Source: JBNJGB01 sp051747385
GTDB lineage: Bacteria > Myxococcota_A > UBA9042 > PHBI01 > JACKFB01
NCBI GenBank assembly: GCA_051747385.1
Contig: JBNJGB010000016.1
Span: forward strand, 76,892-140,891
DNA length: 64,000 nucleotides
Reading direction: 5' to 3'
In this document: positions 29,945-38,361 of the stretch, one piece after another
Numbering within the stretch: position 1 is the first letter of the stretch
Layout: every line of letters starts with the position of its first letter
The notes under the pieces: model-generated
Told to the model about the DNA's origin: nothing
Database searches by the model: none
Seen by the model: only the letters and a program-made list of their open reading frames with translations
Translations under genes and position numbers: made by a program

Positions 29945-30276
29945 CTCCCGATCCCGAGCTCGACCTGTAACCGGCGTCGCTGCGCGTCGTGCCGTCCAGT
30001 CCAGGCTCCGTTGCCCCATCAAGGCTCCGTGACCGCCAGCAGCCAGCCCAACGCCTGCGTCCACGTGACGGGAGACGACCGCACCGGTACGCTCTCCGCA
30101 CGAACGCAGCGGCGCATGCACGGCACGACTCCACCGGCGTTCGAAAACCGGCCATCACCCCCGTCTGACCCCGACCGGGCCACTTCCTCGCCACGATCGA
30201 CCGCGACCGGGGCCCACGCCGACCGCTCCGGCACCGCCCCAACGTCCGAGAATCCTCTTTATGGAAACTAGCGGCA
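29945..30276 (+). repeat. Full-length form of the long repeat, copy E
   Basis: Begins CGATCCCGAGCTCGACCTGT near 29950 and ends CTTTATGGAAACTAGCGGCA at 30276, about 330 bp. The first part matches 22566-22700 with changes; the last 100 nt match copies A and B with changes. It lies exactly between the truncated hsdM on its left and the truncated sucC on its right. Confidence 0.8.
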
Positions 30277-30625
30277 GGACCTTGTCATCGGCGGTGACCA
30301 CCAGCGGGTTGATCTCCACCAGGGCGCAGTCGAGCTTGGTGAAGGCCTCGTACAGCGCCATGATGAATTTCACGGCCGCGCCCACCTGCTTGCCCGTCAG
30401 GCCCAGGCCGAAGGCCACCTTGCGGGCGTGATAGGGCTGCATGCCGATGGCCGGGTCGATGTCCTCGGTGAGGATCTTCTCGGGCGTGGAGGCGGCGACC
30501 TCCTCGATGTCCATGCCGCCCTCGGTCGAGGCCATGATCGTCACCCGGGCCGAGGCGCGATCGACCAGCATGGACAGGTACAATTCGGTCGCGATGTCGC
30601 ATCCTTCCTCGACATAGACGCAGCG
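30277..30625 (-). pseudogene. sucC: Succinyl-CoA ligase beta subunit SucC, internal fragment
   Basis: The - strand frame reads RCVYVEEGCDIATELYLSML, then ASTEGGMDIEEVA, ILTEDIDPAIGMQ and CALVEINPLVVTADDKVL. These are consecutive blocks of the ATP-grasp domain of succinyl-CoA synthetase beta. Only about 115 of about 390 residues remain. The 3' side is cut exactly at the last base of repeat copy E. The 5' side fades into unrelated sequence near 30625. There is no sucD neighbour, so this is a relic. Confidence 0.8.
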
Positions 30626-30746
30626 GCCAAGGCTGCCATGACGATCTCGTCGAAGCGATGGGCGAGGACGAGCGGGTGAGCTCGTCGCGCAGACAGACGC
30701 CCGTGGTGTCGCATGGCGTGCGGCATGCCAACCCGGCGCAGCTCGA

Positions 30747-31292
30747 TCAGCGGAAGACGCGCTCCAGGGGGGACGAGAAGCCCGGCAGGACGTCCGTCTC
30801 GAGCGTGTCCGCGACGCGGAACACGCGCACGGCCCCGTCCGGTCGTCGGCTCGTCACGGTCTCGTGGCTCGGATCGACGAGCCACACCTCACGGACGCCG
30901 GCCTCCAGGTACCTCGCGACCTTCGTCTCGACGTCTGTCCACGCCTCGCTCGGCGAGATGACCTCGGCGACGAGGGCCGGCATCGTCGCCGGGAAGACCT
31001 CGTCGTCGCCGGGAGGCTCGAGATGGACCGAGACATCCGGGGCGCGGACGTCCTGTTCGCCCAGGCGGTAGCCCACACCGCCGGCCACGACGATCCCCGT
31101 GTCGGTTCGGTGGGTATGGTCCGAGAGGAGGCTCGATACCCGAGCCCGGACGACTCCGTGCATCCAAGCGGCGGGCCCCGCCTCGACAACCGTGCCGTCG
31201 ACGAGCTCCGCTCGAACGAACGCGTGTGCCCGGGCGAGGAACTCGTCCGCGGTGACCCGCGTGTCGTCCGAGATCGTGGGTTGCTCGCCCAT
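30747..31292 (-). CDS. Uma2 family (PD-(D/E)xK-like) protein
   Basis: Uma2 proteins have a restriction-endonuclease-like fold; most have no assigned role. The 181-aa protein shows the usual order: LSDHTHRTDTGIVVAG, GVGYRLGEQDVRAPDVSVHL with the Asp, LVAEVISPSEAWTDVETKV with Glu and Lys, and YLEAGVREVWLVDP. The ATG at 31292 is only 2 nt after the pyrG stop, with GGAAGGAGG further upstream inside the pyrG end, so it is probably translated from the pyrG message. Such genes often occur in many copies in genomes with large accessory content. Confidence 0.85.
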   Translation of the reverse strand: MGEQPTISDDTRVTADEFLARAHAFVRAELVDGTVVEAGPAAWMHGVVRARVSSLLSDHTHRTDTGIVVAGGVGYRLGEQDVRAPDVSVHLEPPGDDEVFPATMPALVAEVISPSEAWTDVETKVARYLEAGVREVWLVDPSHETVTSRRPDGAVRVFRVADTLETDVLPGFSSPLERVFR

Positions 31293-31294
31293 GA

Positions 31295-32983
31295 TCAGGC
31301 CGAGGCGGCCTCCTTCCGGGAGGTGGCGCCGGAGGCCTTGACCTCCTCGTCGCGGGCCGCGTCCTGCCGCGCACGCTTCCGGGCCAGGGCGGCGCCGATG
31401 AAGTCCACGAACAGCGGGTGCGGCGCCAGCGGGCGGGACTTGTACTCGGGGTGGAACTGGACGCCCACGAACCAGGAGTGCTCGGGGATCTCCACCACCT
31501 CGACCAGGTCCAGGTCCGGGTTCACGCCCGTGGCCTTCATGCCGGTCTCGTAGAGGCGGTCGCGGTAGGTGTTGTTGAACTCCCACCGGTGGCGGTGTCG
31601 CTCGCTCACGACGCGCTCGCCGTAGGCGTGCTCCACGCGGCTGCCCGGCTCCAGGCGCGCCGTGTAGGCCCCGAGGCGCATGGTGCCGCCCTTCTTGGTG
31701 ATGCTCCGCTGATCCTCCATGAGGTGGATGACCGGGCTCGGGCACTCCTCGTCGAACTCCGTGGAGTTGGCGTCCTCGATGCCCCACACGTGGCGCGCGT
31801 ACTCGATGACCGCGCACTGCATGCCGAGGCAGATGCCGAAGAACGGCACGTCATGCTCGCGCGCCCAGCGGATGGCCTCGATCTTCCCCTCGATGCCCCG
31901 GTGGCCGAAGCCGCCCGGCACCAGGACCGCGTCGGCGCTCTCCAGGAGCTCCCGGGCGTCCGGGTCGTCGCCCTCCAGCCGCTCGGAGTCGAGGTAGTGG
32001 AGCCGGATCTTCACGCGATGCTCGAGGCCGCCGTGCTTCAGGGCCTCGTTCAGGGACTTGTAGCTCTCGACCAGCTCCACGTACTTGCCCGCGATGACCA
32101 CGTCCACGTGCTCGCTGGGCCGGAGCTCGCGGGCGACCACGTCCTCCCAGTCCGACAGGCCCGGCAGGCGGCACCAGATCTGGAGCGCCTGCACCACCTG
32201 GTCGTCCAGCCCCTCCTGGTGGAGCGCGATGGGGAGCTGGTAGATCGACTTCTGGTCCTGGGCCGTGATGACGCGCTTGGGCGGCACGTTGCAGAACAGG
32301 CTGATCTTGCGCTTGATGTCGCTGCCCAGGGGCCGATCGCAGCGGCACACGATGATGTCCGGCTGGATGCCGATGCTCAGGAGCTGCTTCACGGAGTGCT
32401 GGGTCGGCTTGGTCTTCAGCTCGCCGGCCGCGGGCAGGTACGGCACCAGGGTCAGGTGCATGAAGACGGCGTTGTCGTAGCCCACGTCGAAGCGAAGCTG
32501 GCGCGCCGCCTCCAGGAACGGCAGGGACTCGATGTCGCCGACCGTGCCGCCCACCTCGATGATCCCCACGTCGCGGCCGTCGCACGCCGCCATGGCGCGC
32601 TCCTTGATCTCGTTGGTGATGTGGGGGATCACCTGGACGGTGCCGCCGAGGTACTCGCCGCGGCGCTCCTTGTTGATCACCGACTCGTAGACCTGCCCCG
32701 TCGTGAAGTTGTTCTTCTGCGACGTGGTGATGGACAGGAAGCGCTCGTAGTGCCCCAGGTCCAGGTCCGTCTCGGCCCCGTCGTCCGTGACGAAGACCTC
32801 GCCGTGCTGGAAGGGGTTCATCGTGCCCGGATCCACGTTGATGTAGGGATCCATCTTCACGATGGTCACGTTGAGCCCCCGGGACTCGAGCAGCGCGCCG
32901 AGGGCCGCGGCGGTCAGGCCCTTGCCCAGCGACGACGTCACACCGCCGGTGACGAAGATGTACTTCGTGTGCTTGAAGGCCAT
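31295..32983 (-). CDS. pyrG: CTP synthase PyrG
   Basis: PyrG makes CTP from UTP and glutamine. The 562-aa protein has the synthetase domain with YIFVTGGVTSSLGKG, MDPYINVDPGTMNPFQHGEV and IEVGGTVGDIES. The glutaminase domain has the oxyanion and nucleophile region FFGICLGMQCAVIEYA and the catalytic His-Glu in GVQFHPEYKSRP. A charged C-terminal tail of about 25 residues (from RKRARQDAARDEEVK) goes beyond the usual end. The start ATG has AGGTG upstream. It follows tsaB and rseP on the same strand after a 266-nt gap. Confidence 0.97.
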   Translation of the reverse strand: MAFKHTKYIFVTGGVTSSLGKGLTAAALGALLESRGLNVTIVKMDPYINVDPGTMNPFQHGEVFVTDDGAETDLDLGHYERFLSITTSQKNNFTTGQVYESVINKERRGEYLGGTVQVIPHITNEIKERAMAACDGRDVGIIEVGGTVGDIESLPFLEAARQLRFDVGYDNAVFMHLTLVPYLPAAGELKTKPTQHSVKQLLSIGIQPDIIVCRCDRPLGSDIKRKISLFCNVPPKRVITAQDQKSIYQLPIALHQEGLDDQVVQALQIWCRLPGLSDWEDVVARELRPSEHVDVVIAGKYVELVESYKSLNEALKHGGLEHRVKIRLHYLDSERLEGDDPDARELLESADAVLVPGGFGHRGIEGKIEAIRWAREHDVPFFGICLGMQCAVIEYARHVWGIEDANSTEFDEECPSPVIHLMEDQRSITKKGGTMRLGAYTARLEPGSRVEHAYGERVVSERHRHRWEFNNTYRDRLYETGMKATGVNPDLDLVEVVEIPEHSWFVGVQFHPEYKSRPLAPHPLFVDFIGAALARKRARQDAARDEEVKASGATSRKEAASA

Positions 32984-33249
32984 GCCTGCACCTGTCCCGC
33001 GCTGCGCGCTCCGGGCCGGAGTCGTTACCCACACCCCGGCCGCCAGGGTTCGAATCTCACTCGTGACCCGGAGGTCGGGGCACCCTAGCGACGGCCTCCG
33101 AGGACTGTCAACGGACCGTTCGGGCGCCTCGGCCATCGCCCGACACGGTACCCCGTCCAACCCCTGCGAGTGGGGCGCTGGCGTCCCCGCCGGCGGCGTG
33201 CGATCACCGCGGACGGCGCGTGGGAGAGACCGCCGGGGACGGGGCGGTC
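32984..33249. other. Gap between tsaB and pyrG
   Basis: 266 nt with no gene. GGTTCGAATCTC at 33047-33058 looks like a tRNA T-loop, but no matching stem or anticodon arm is found. The region may hold a pyrG promoter; no convincing boxes were seen. Confidence 0.4.
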
Positions 33250-34011
33250 CTACCGGCCCAGGGCGAGCTCCGCGTCGCTCTTGCGGACGTAGGCCGGGTC
33301 CACCGGCGGCGCCGCGGCGGCGGAGCGGCCCGCGGCCTCCCACTCCAGGCCGGCCAGGTACGCCGTGGTCGCCGCGGACGCGAGATGCCAGGCCGGCGGG
33401 ACCGCGTCGGCGCAGTCGAAGGCCAGCGCGCCGCTCCCGAACACGGCGATCGGCTCGCCCGCAGCCGCCTCTCGAGCCCGCTCCAGGGCCGCCTCGTGGG
33501 GCGCCACCAGGGGCTCCATCAGGCGCACGGGCGGGCCCTTGGCGGGGACGCGGTACAGGGCCCCGTACACCTCGCCCTTTCGCGCGTCCAGCAGCGGAAG
33601 GGCCAGCCGCGCATCGCCCGCGGAGTTGGAGGCCAGCACCGCCAGGCTGTCCACGGCCCAGACGGGCGCGCCCTGCCCCAGCCCGAGGCCCAGCCCCGTC
33701 GCCATGCCCACGCGCACGCCGGTGAACCCGCCGGGTCCGCGGCCGACGGCCACCAGGTCCACGTCGTCCGGGGCCAGGCCCTGCCGGTCGAGCATCTCGT
33801 CCAGCATGGGCAGCAGGCTCGAGGCGTGCCGTCGCCCCCGGAAGGACGTGGCGTCCTCGAGCAGCCGCCAGGCGGAGGGCGGACGGCCGGGCTCCTCGGG
33901 GAGGCGCCACAGGGCCAGGCCCAGGTGCTCCCCGCCCGTCTCGATGCCTAGCAGCACGGGACCCGTGGGGCCCTGACTGCCCTCGAAGCGGCGGCGCGGT
34001 CGTCGGCCCAT
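33250..34011 (-). CDS. tsaB: tRNA threonylcarbamoyladenosine biosynthesis protein TsaB
   Basis: TsaB is the regulatory subunit that pairs with TsaD (and TsaE) to install t6A at position 37 of ANN-decoding tRNAs. The 253-aa protein begins LLGIETGGEHLGLALWRL. It contains the signature VGRGPGGFTGVRVGMATGLG and LLDARKGEVYGALYRV. It has the ASKHA fold but lacks the metal-binding His pair of TsaD, as expected. The start lies 4 nt after the rseP stop, with GGGGCTGAT upstream, so the two are coupled. Confidence 0.9.
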   Translation of the reverse strand: MGRRPRRRFEGSQGPTGPVLLGIETGGEHLGLALWRLPEEPGRPPSAWRLLEDATSFRGRRHASSLLPMLDEMLDRQGLAPDDVDLVAVGRGPGGFTGVRVGMATGLGLGLGQGAPVWAVDSLAVLASNSAGDARLALPLLDARKGEVYGALYRVPAKGPPVRLMEPLVAPHEAALERAREAAAGEPIAVFGSGALAFDCADAVPPAWHLASAATTAYLAGLEWEAAGRSAAAAPPVDPAYVRKSDAELALGR

Positions 34012-34015
34012 CGGA

Positions 34016-35683
34016 TCAGCCCCAGGGACGCTGCAGGTCGTTCTTGAAGCCGATCACCATCAGCAGGATGATGATGGCCAGCCCGACGTACGTGGCGATC
34101 TGCCGGGTCCGCAGGGACACGGGGCGCCGCCGCACGGCCTCGATGGCCAGGAACACGATGTGTCCGCCGTCGAGCACCGGGATGGGCAGCAGGTTGATGA
34201 GGCCCAGGCTGATGGACAGCCACACCATCAGCGCGAAGAAGTGGCTCCAGCCCCGATCGCTCGTCTGGGAGGTGAGCTGGAAGATGCCCACCGGGCCGCT
34301 CAGCTCCGTCATGGGCACCTCGCCGGTGAACAGCCCGGCGATGGCGAGCACGTTCATGCGCACGGCCGCGTGGGTGCGGTCCACGGACTGCACCAGGGCA
34401 TAGCTCGCGCGGTGCTCGTTGGGGATCATGTCGGGGATGCCGTACATGCCGCTGCGCGTCCGCACGCCGAAGGCCTGCACGGTCCGGTCCGGATCCGTCG
34501 GCGCCGGATCCACCACGGAGGCGATCCACGTCTCCCGGGACTCGGTCCGGACCTCGCCGCCGTGGGCCCACGTCAGGCTGTGGTGCTGGTCGGGGGCCTG
34601 CTTCAGGCTGCTCGCCAGGAAGCCCCAGTTGCGGCACGGCGCCCCGTCGAGCGAGAGGACGACGTCGCCGACGTTCAGGCCGATCTCCTCCGCCGGGGAG
34701 TTCTTCAGCACCTCCTCCACGACGCAGTCGTGGCTGGCGGCCCCGCGCGCGTGGATGTCCCCGGCATCGCGCGCGGGCACCTCCGCGGAGCCCGGCTGCG
34801 CCACCACGAGGTCGGTCGGGTTGTCCGGCGACGCCCGGAAGCCGTAGCGCACGTAGTCCACGCGGACGGGGGCGGCCGCCTCGTCCAGGCGGGTCAGGAC
34901 CTGGTCGAGCCGCTCCACCGGCTCGCCGTCCAGGGCCGCCACGCGATCCCCGGTGCGAACCCCGGCCTCCCAGAGCGGCGAGTCCTCCACCACGGCCACG
35001 AAGGGCTTGACGTACACCGGCGCCACGCCGATGCGCCCCTCCTCGTCGAAGGCGTCCAGGCCGGGCAGGAGCTGCTCCCGCACGGACTTCGTGGTCATCT
35101 CGAGGGCCACCGGCTGGTCGTGGCCGTCGCGCGCCACCTCCACCGTGACCGTCTCGCCGGGGCGCTCCGAGACGAGCTTGCGGACCTGCCACCAGTAGTC
35201 CACGTCCTCGCCGGCGATGGAGACGATGCGGTCGCCGGGCTTCATCCCGGCCGTCGCGGCCGGCCCGTCCGCATCGACCATGCCGATCCAGCTCGGCGTG
35301 AGCTGGGCCGTGCCGAAGCCGACCCCCACGTAGATGAGATACGGCAGGACCAGGTTGAACACCGGCCCCGCCGCCACGATGAGGAAGCGGCGCCAGACGG
35401 GCTTGTGGTTGAAGCTCACGCCGCGCATCTGGTCGGGGAGGTCCTCGGTGGGGTCGTCGCCCAGCATGCGGACGTAGCCGCCCAGGGGCAGCGCGGCGAT
35501 GACGTACTCGGTGGGCGGCACGCCCTCGCGCTTCTGCCGCCCCTTGATCTTGAACAGGGTCGGCCCGAAGCCGATGGAGAACGTCACCACGTGGACGCCC
35601 ATGAGACGGGCGACGAGGAAGTGCCCGAGCTCGTGGAAGAAGATGAGCCCGCCGAGCAGCAGGATGAAGTAGACGACGGTCAT
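34016..35683 (-). CDS. rseP: Site-2 intramembrane metalloprotease RseP
   Basis: RseP cuts membrane-spanning anti-sigma factors and signal-peptide remnants. The 555-aa protein starts with a membrane helix that contains the zinc site FFHELGHFLVARLMG (His17, Glu18, His21). It has two PDZ-like regions (VGTAQLTPSWIGM-like start, VVEDSPLWEAGVRTGDRVAA) and a C-terminal NLLPIPVLDGGHIVFLAIE with the third zinc ligand Asp. It is about 100 residues longer than the well-known 450-aa form, with the extra part between the PDZ region and the last helices. It heads a unit with tsaB. Confidence 0.93.
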   Translation of the reverse strand: MTVVYFILLLGGLIFFHELGHFLVARLMGVHVVTFSIGFGPTLFKIKGRQKREGVPPTEYVIAALPLGGYVRMLGDDPTEDLPDQMRGVSFNHKPVWRRFLIVAAGPVFNLVLPYLIYVGVGFGTAQLTPSWIGMVDADGPAATAGMKPGDRIVSIAGEDVDYWWQVRKLVSERPGETVTVEVARDGHDQPVALEMTTKSVREQLLPGLDAFDEEGRIGVAPVYVKPFVAVVEDSPLWEAGVRTGDRVAALDGEPVERLDQVLTRLDEAAAPVRVDYVRYGFRASPDNPTDLVVAQPGSAEVPARDAGDIHARGAASHDCVVEEVLKNSPAEEIGLNVGDVVLSLDGAPCRNWGFLASSLKQAPDQHHSLTWAHGGEVRTESRETWIASVVDPAPTDPDRTVQAFGVRTRSGMYGIPDMIPNEHRASYALVQSVDRTHAAVRMNVLAIAGLFTGEVPMTELSGPVGIFQLTSQTSDRGWSHFFALMVWLSISLGLINLLPIPVLDGGHIVFLAIEAVRRRPVSLRTRQIATYVGLAIIILLMVIGFKNDLQRPWG

Positions 35684-36019
35684 GCGGTTCCGTGGTCTGT
35701 GGTGAGGCGCCGGCGGAGCATACGTATGCCAACGCGGGGGGCCAAGGGCGTATTTCAGGTGCTGCCCGGCGTGGATGCAGTGATCGTGCCCGTGCCCTTG
35801 CCCTCGCCTGAAAGAGCGGCTCCCGCCGGGTGATTTCTGCGCGAGCGCGGACGAGGCTGTCGCTCATCCCGCGTTCGGGACGCCGTCGCCCCCGAGTGGG
35901 AGGTCACGCAGGCTCCCACGGTGGCCGGGGAATCCGAGCGGACGTCCCCCCGTTGCGGCGTACACCGGCGTCTGCGCGCCTTGACACCCCACGGCCCACC
36001 GCGCGAGAACCGCTTGCCC
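35684..36019. other. Divergent intergenic region
   Basis: About 336 nt between divergent rseP and yacG. It holds a hexamer run (GTGCCC/TTGCCC, 35785-35808) followed by CGGCTCCCGCCGG, which in reverse resembles the CCGGCGGGAGCC core of the hexamer elements at 10667 and 23766. Promoters for both directions should be here, but I see no clear boxes. Confidence 0.5.
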
Positions 36020-36232
36020 ATGAAGTGCTCCGTCTGCTCGGAAGAGCTCCCGCCGCGGTCCGACAACCGCTATCACCCCTTCTGCAGCAAGCGCTGCAAG
36101 CTCGTCGACCTGGGTCGATGGCTCGGGGGGGACTACGTCATCGCCGGGCGCTCCCGGGGACCCGACGGGCCCATGGGCGACTTCGAGACCCTGCTCGACG
36201 AGGGCCACGACCGGAGGGACGACGACCGATGA
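36020..36232 (+). CDS. yacG: DNA gyrase inhibitor YacG, zinc-binding
   Basis: YacG is a small zinc protein that can bind GyrB. The 70-aa protein has the four-Cys site in MKCSVCSEELPPRSDN and HPFCSKRCKLVDLGRWLGGD, which is the family signature. The ATG at 36020 gives the usual N-terminus. A longer in-frame start at 35921 would add 33 unrelated residues. The stop overlaps the following M16 peptidase ATG (ATGA). Confidence 0.9.
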   Translation: MKCSVCSEELPPRSDNRYHPFCSKRCKLVDLGRWLGGDYVIAGRSRGPDGPMGDFETLLDEGHDRRDDDR

Positions 36233-38361
36233 GATCCGTGCTCCACGCATCCGTCCCGCTCGCGGTGGCCGCGGCGGTGGCCCTCGCGGGCGCCTGCGGC
36301 CCGAAACAGCAGGTGGTCGACGACGAGGCGCCCCCCGAGGAGACCCTCGCCACCAGCAAGCAGTCCCTGCGCCCGAACCTGGTCGAGGAGGAGCTCTCCA
36401 ACGGCCTGACGGTCTACATGATCGAGGACCACTCGGCGCCGCTGGTGAGCTACCAGACCTGGTTCCGGGTCGGCTCCGTGAACGAGCACGAGGCGGAGCC
36501 CGGTGAGGACCACGGCATCACGGGGCTCAGCCACTTCTTCGAGCACATGATGTTCCGGGGCACCGAGAAGTACCCGGAGTTCTTCGACGCCATCTACGCC
36601 CTGGGCGGCAAGCTCAACGCGTTCACGTGGCTCGACGAGACGGTCTACTGGGAGAGCGTGCCCAGCCGGCACCTGGAGACCGTCATCGAGATGGAGGCCG
36701 ACCGCCTCGAGCACATGAAGGTCGACTTCCTCAACCTGGAGCCGGAGCGGGAGGTGGTGAAGTCCGAGCGCCTCCTCCGGACCGAGAACAGCCCGGAGGG
36801 CCTCGCCGAGGAGAGGCTCCAGGCCCGCATGTTCGAGGAGTTCCCCTATCACTGGGGGACCATCGGCTGGATGCGGGACCTGAACGCCATCACGGTCGAG
36901 GAGGCGCAGCGGTACCACGAGGTGTACTACGCCCCGAACAACGCCTTCATCCTGGTGGTGGGCGATCACGACGGCGAGCAGACCCTGGCGTGGCTCGAGG
37001 AGCACTACGGCCACCTGGAGCCCAAGGAGATCCCCGAGCCCGACTTCCCCGCGGAGCCGGAGCAGGAGGTGGAGCGCCGGGATCGGGTCTTCAAGTCGGT
37101 GGACCCGCAGATCGTGCTGTTCGCCTACCGGGCCCCGGCCGTCCGTGAGCGCGACTACGCCGTCCTGGAGGTCCTGGACCGGATCCTGGCCGCCGACAAG
37201 CCCTCCCGCCTGCAGCAGGCGCTGGTGTACGCCGACGAGCCCAGGCTCGGCCGCCTGTCCACGGCCCTCTACCCCATCCGGCACCCCTACATGTACACGT
37301 GGACGGCCCGGCTGCAGCCCGGCATGACGACGCGCGCCCTCGGGGAGGCGGTCGACGCGGAGGTGCGGGACATCGCCGACGACGGGGTCTCCGAGGAGGA
37401 GCTCCAGCGCGCCGTGGCCGGGTTGCGCAGCGACGTGGTCCGCCAGAACCTGTCCATCCGGCAGAAGGGCATGTTCATCGGCTTCTCCCTGCGCGCCACC
37501 GACGATCCGTTCGCCTTCGTCGACCGCCTGCGGACCTACGGCGAGATCACCGTCGACGACGTCCGGCGGGTCGCAGGCGAGGTCCTGGTCCCCGACGAGC
37601 GCGTGTGGGTGCCCGTCGTGGCCCCGGAGCGCCTCCCCCGGCTGGTGGCCGCCGCCGCCGAGGCCACCCCGTCCGTACCCGTGCAGGTCGCGGGCCTGGC
37701 CAAGGCCGCCGTGGCGCTGTTCCTGGAGCGCCGCGAGGTGCGCGCGCAGGCCCAGGACCTGGCCATGGAGGAGGAGGCCCTGGCGAAGCTGGAGCAGCGC
37801 GCCCAGCGCGCCACGGAGGGTGCCGACGAGGACAAGAAGGAGGCCATCCGGGCCTACCTGGAGGACAACGAGAAGGGGCTGGTGCCCCGGAAGGAGGCCC
37901 TGGAGGTCTCGAAGGCCGCCCTCGCCGAGCGGCGCGCCGCGCTGAGCGAGCAGACCCGGGAGCTCCGGGCCGAGCTGGAGGCCGTGGAGCGGGCCCGGTT
38001 CGACGCCGAGCGGCTCCCGGTGGGCTTCCTGACGAGCCTCGCGGACAACGTCCTCCGGGGGCGGAAGCTCGAGGTGGTCGACCGCCCCGACGATCCGGCC
38101 CTACAGCCCCACTGGACGGCCTACGGCGCGGCCATGGCGTGGATCCTGGACGACGCCGGGCTGGACGCCACCGCCCAGTCCCTCCGCGAGGAGGTGATCG
38201 CGGCGGTGGACGCGGACGAGGCCGAGCGATCGCCGGAGGAGGCGAAGCTGCTGGAGGCCGCCCACGCCCTGGCCTGGGACACCCAGGTGACCGGCACCGA
38301 GCTGACCGACGACACCGTCCGCGCCGAGCGGACGGGCAGCCCCCGCGGAGGCCGCCGATGA
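36229..38361 (+). CDS. M16 family zinc peptidase lipoprotein, active partner
   Basis: M16 enzymes cut peptides and short unfolded proteins; bacterial periplasmic ones usually act as pairs. The 710-aa protein has a lipobox LAGAC (Cys23). It carries the inverted zinc motif HFFEH (102-106) and the third ligand in PEREVVKSERLL. A middle region has QIVLFAYRAP and IRHPYMYTWTARL. Unusually, a coiled-coil-like Glu/Ala/Arg-rich segment of about 150 residues (around 495-610) and a further C-terminal domain follow. The ATG overlaps the yacG stop, and its own stop overlaps the second M16 gene. Confidence 0.9.
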   Translation: MRSVLHASVPLAVAAAVALAGACGPKQQVVDDEAPPEETLATSKQSLRPNLVEEELSNGLTVYMIEDHSAPLVSYQTWFRVGSVNEHEAEPGEDHGITGLSHFFEHMMFRGTEKYPEFFDAIYALGGKLNAFTWLDETVYWESVPSRHLETVIEMEADRLEHMKVDFLNLEPEREVVKSERLLRTENSPEGLAEERLQARMFEEFPYHWGTIGWMRDLNAITVEEAQRYHEVYYAPNNAFILVVGDHDGEQTLAWLEEHYGHLEPKEIPEPDFPAEPEQEVERRDRVFKSVDPQIVLFAYRAPAVRERDYAVLEVLDRILAADKPSRLQQALVYADEPRLGRLSTALYPIRHPYMYTWTARLQPGMTTRALGEAVDAEVRDIADDGVSEEELQRAVAGLRSDVVRQNLSIRQKGMFIGFSLRATDDPFAFVDRLRTYGEITVDDVRRVAGEVLVPDERVWVPVVAPERLPRLVAAAAEATPSVPVQVAGLAKAAVALFLERREVRAQAQDLAMEEEALAKLEQRAQRATEGADEDKKEAIRAYLEDNEKGLVPRKEALEVSKAALAERRAALSEQTRELRAELEAVERARFDAERLPVGFLTSLADNVLRGRKLEVVDRPDDPALQPHWTAYGAAMAWILDDAGLDATAQSLREEVIAAVDADEAERSPEEAKLLEAAHALAWDTQVTGTELTDDTVRAERTGSPRGGRR

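Noticed and set aside
33047..33058. tRNA-like T-loop GGTTCGAATCTC
   Set aside because: The flanking bases do not form a T-stem, and no anticodon or acceptor arm is found on either side. At most it is a worn 3' scrap of a tRNA.
35830..36228. Long upstream extension of the first M16 gene
   Set aside because: It would run through yacG in another frame and lose the signal peptide. The ATG at 36229 overlaps the yacG stop and gives a clean lipobox.
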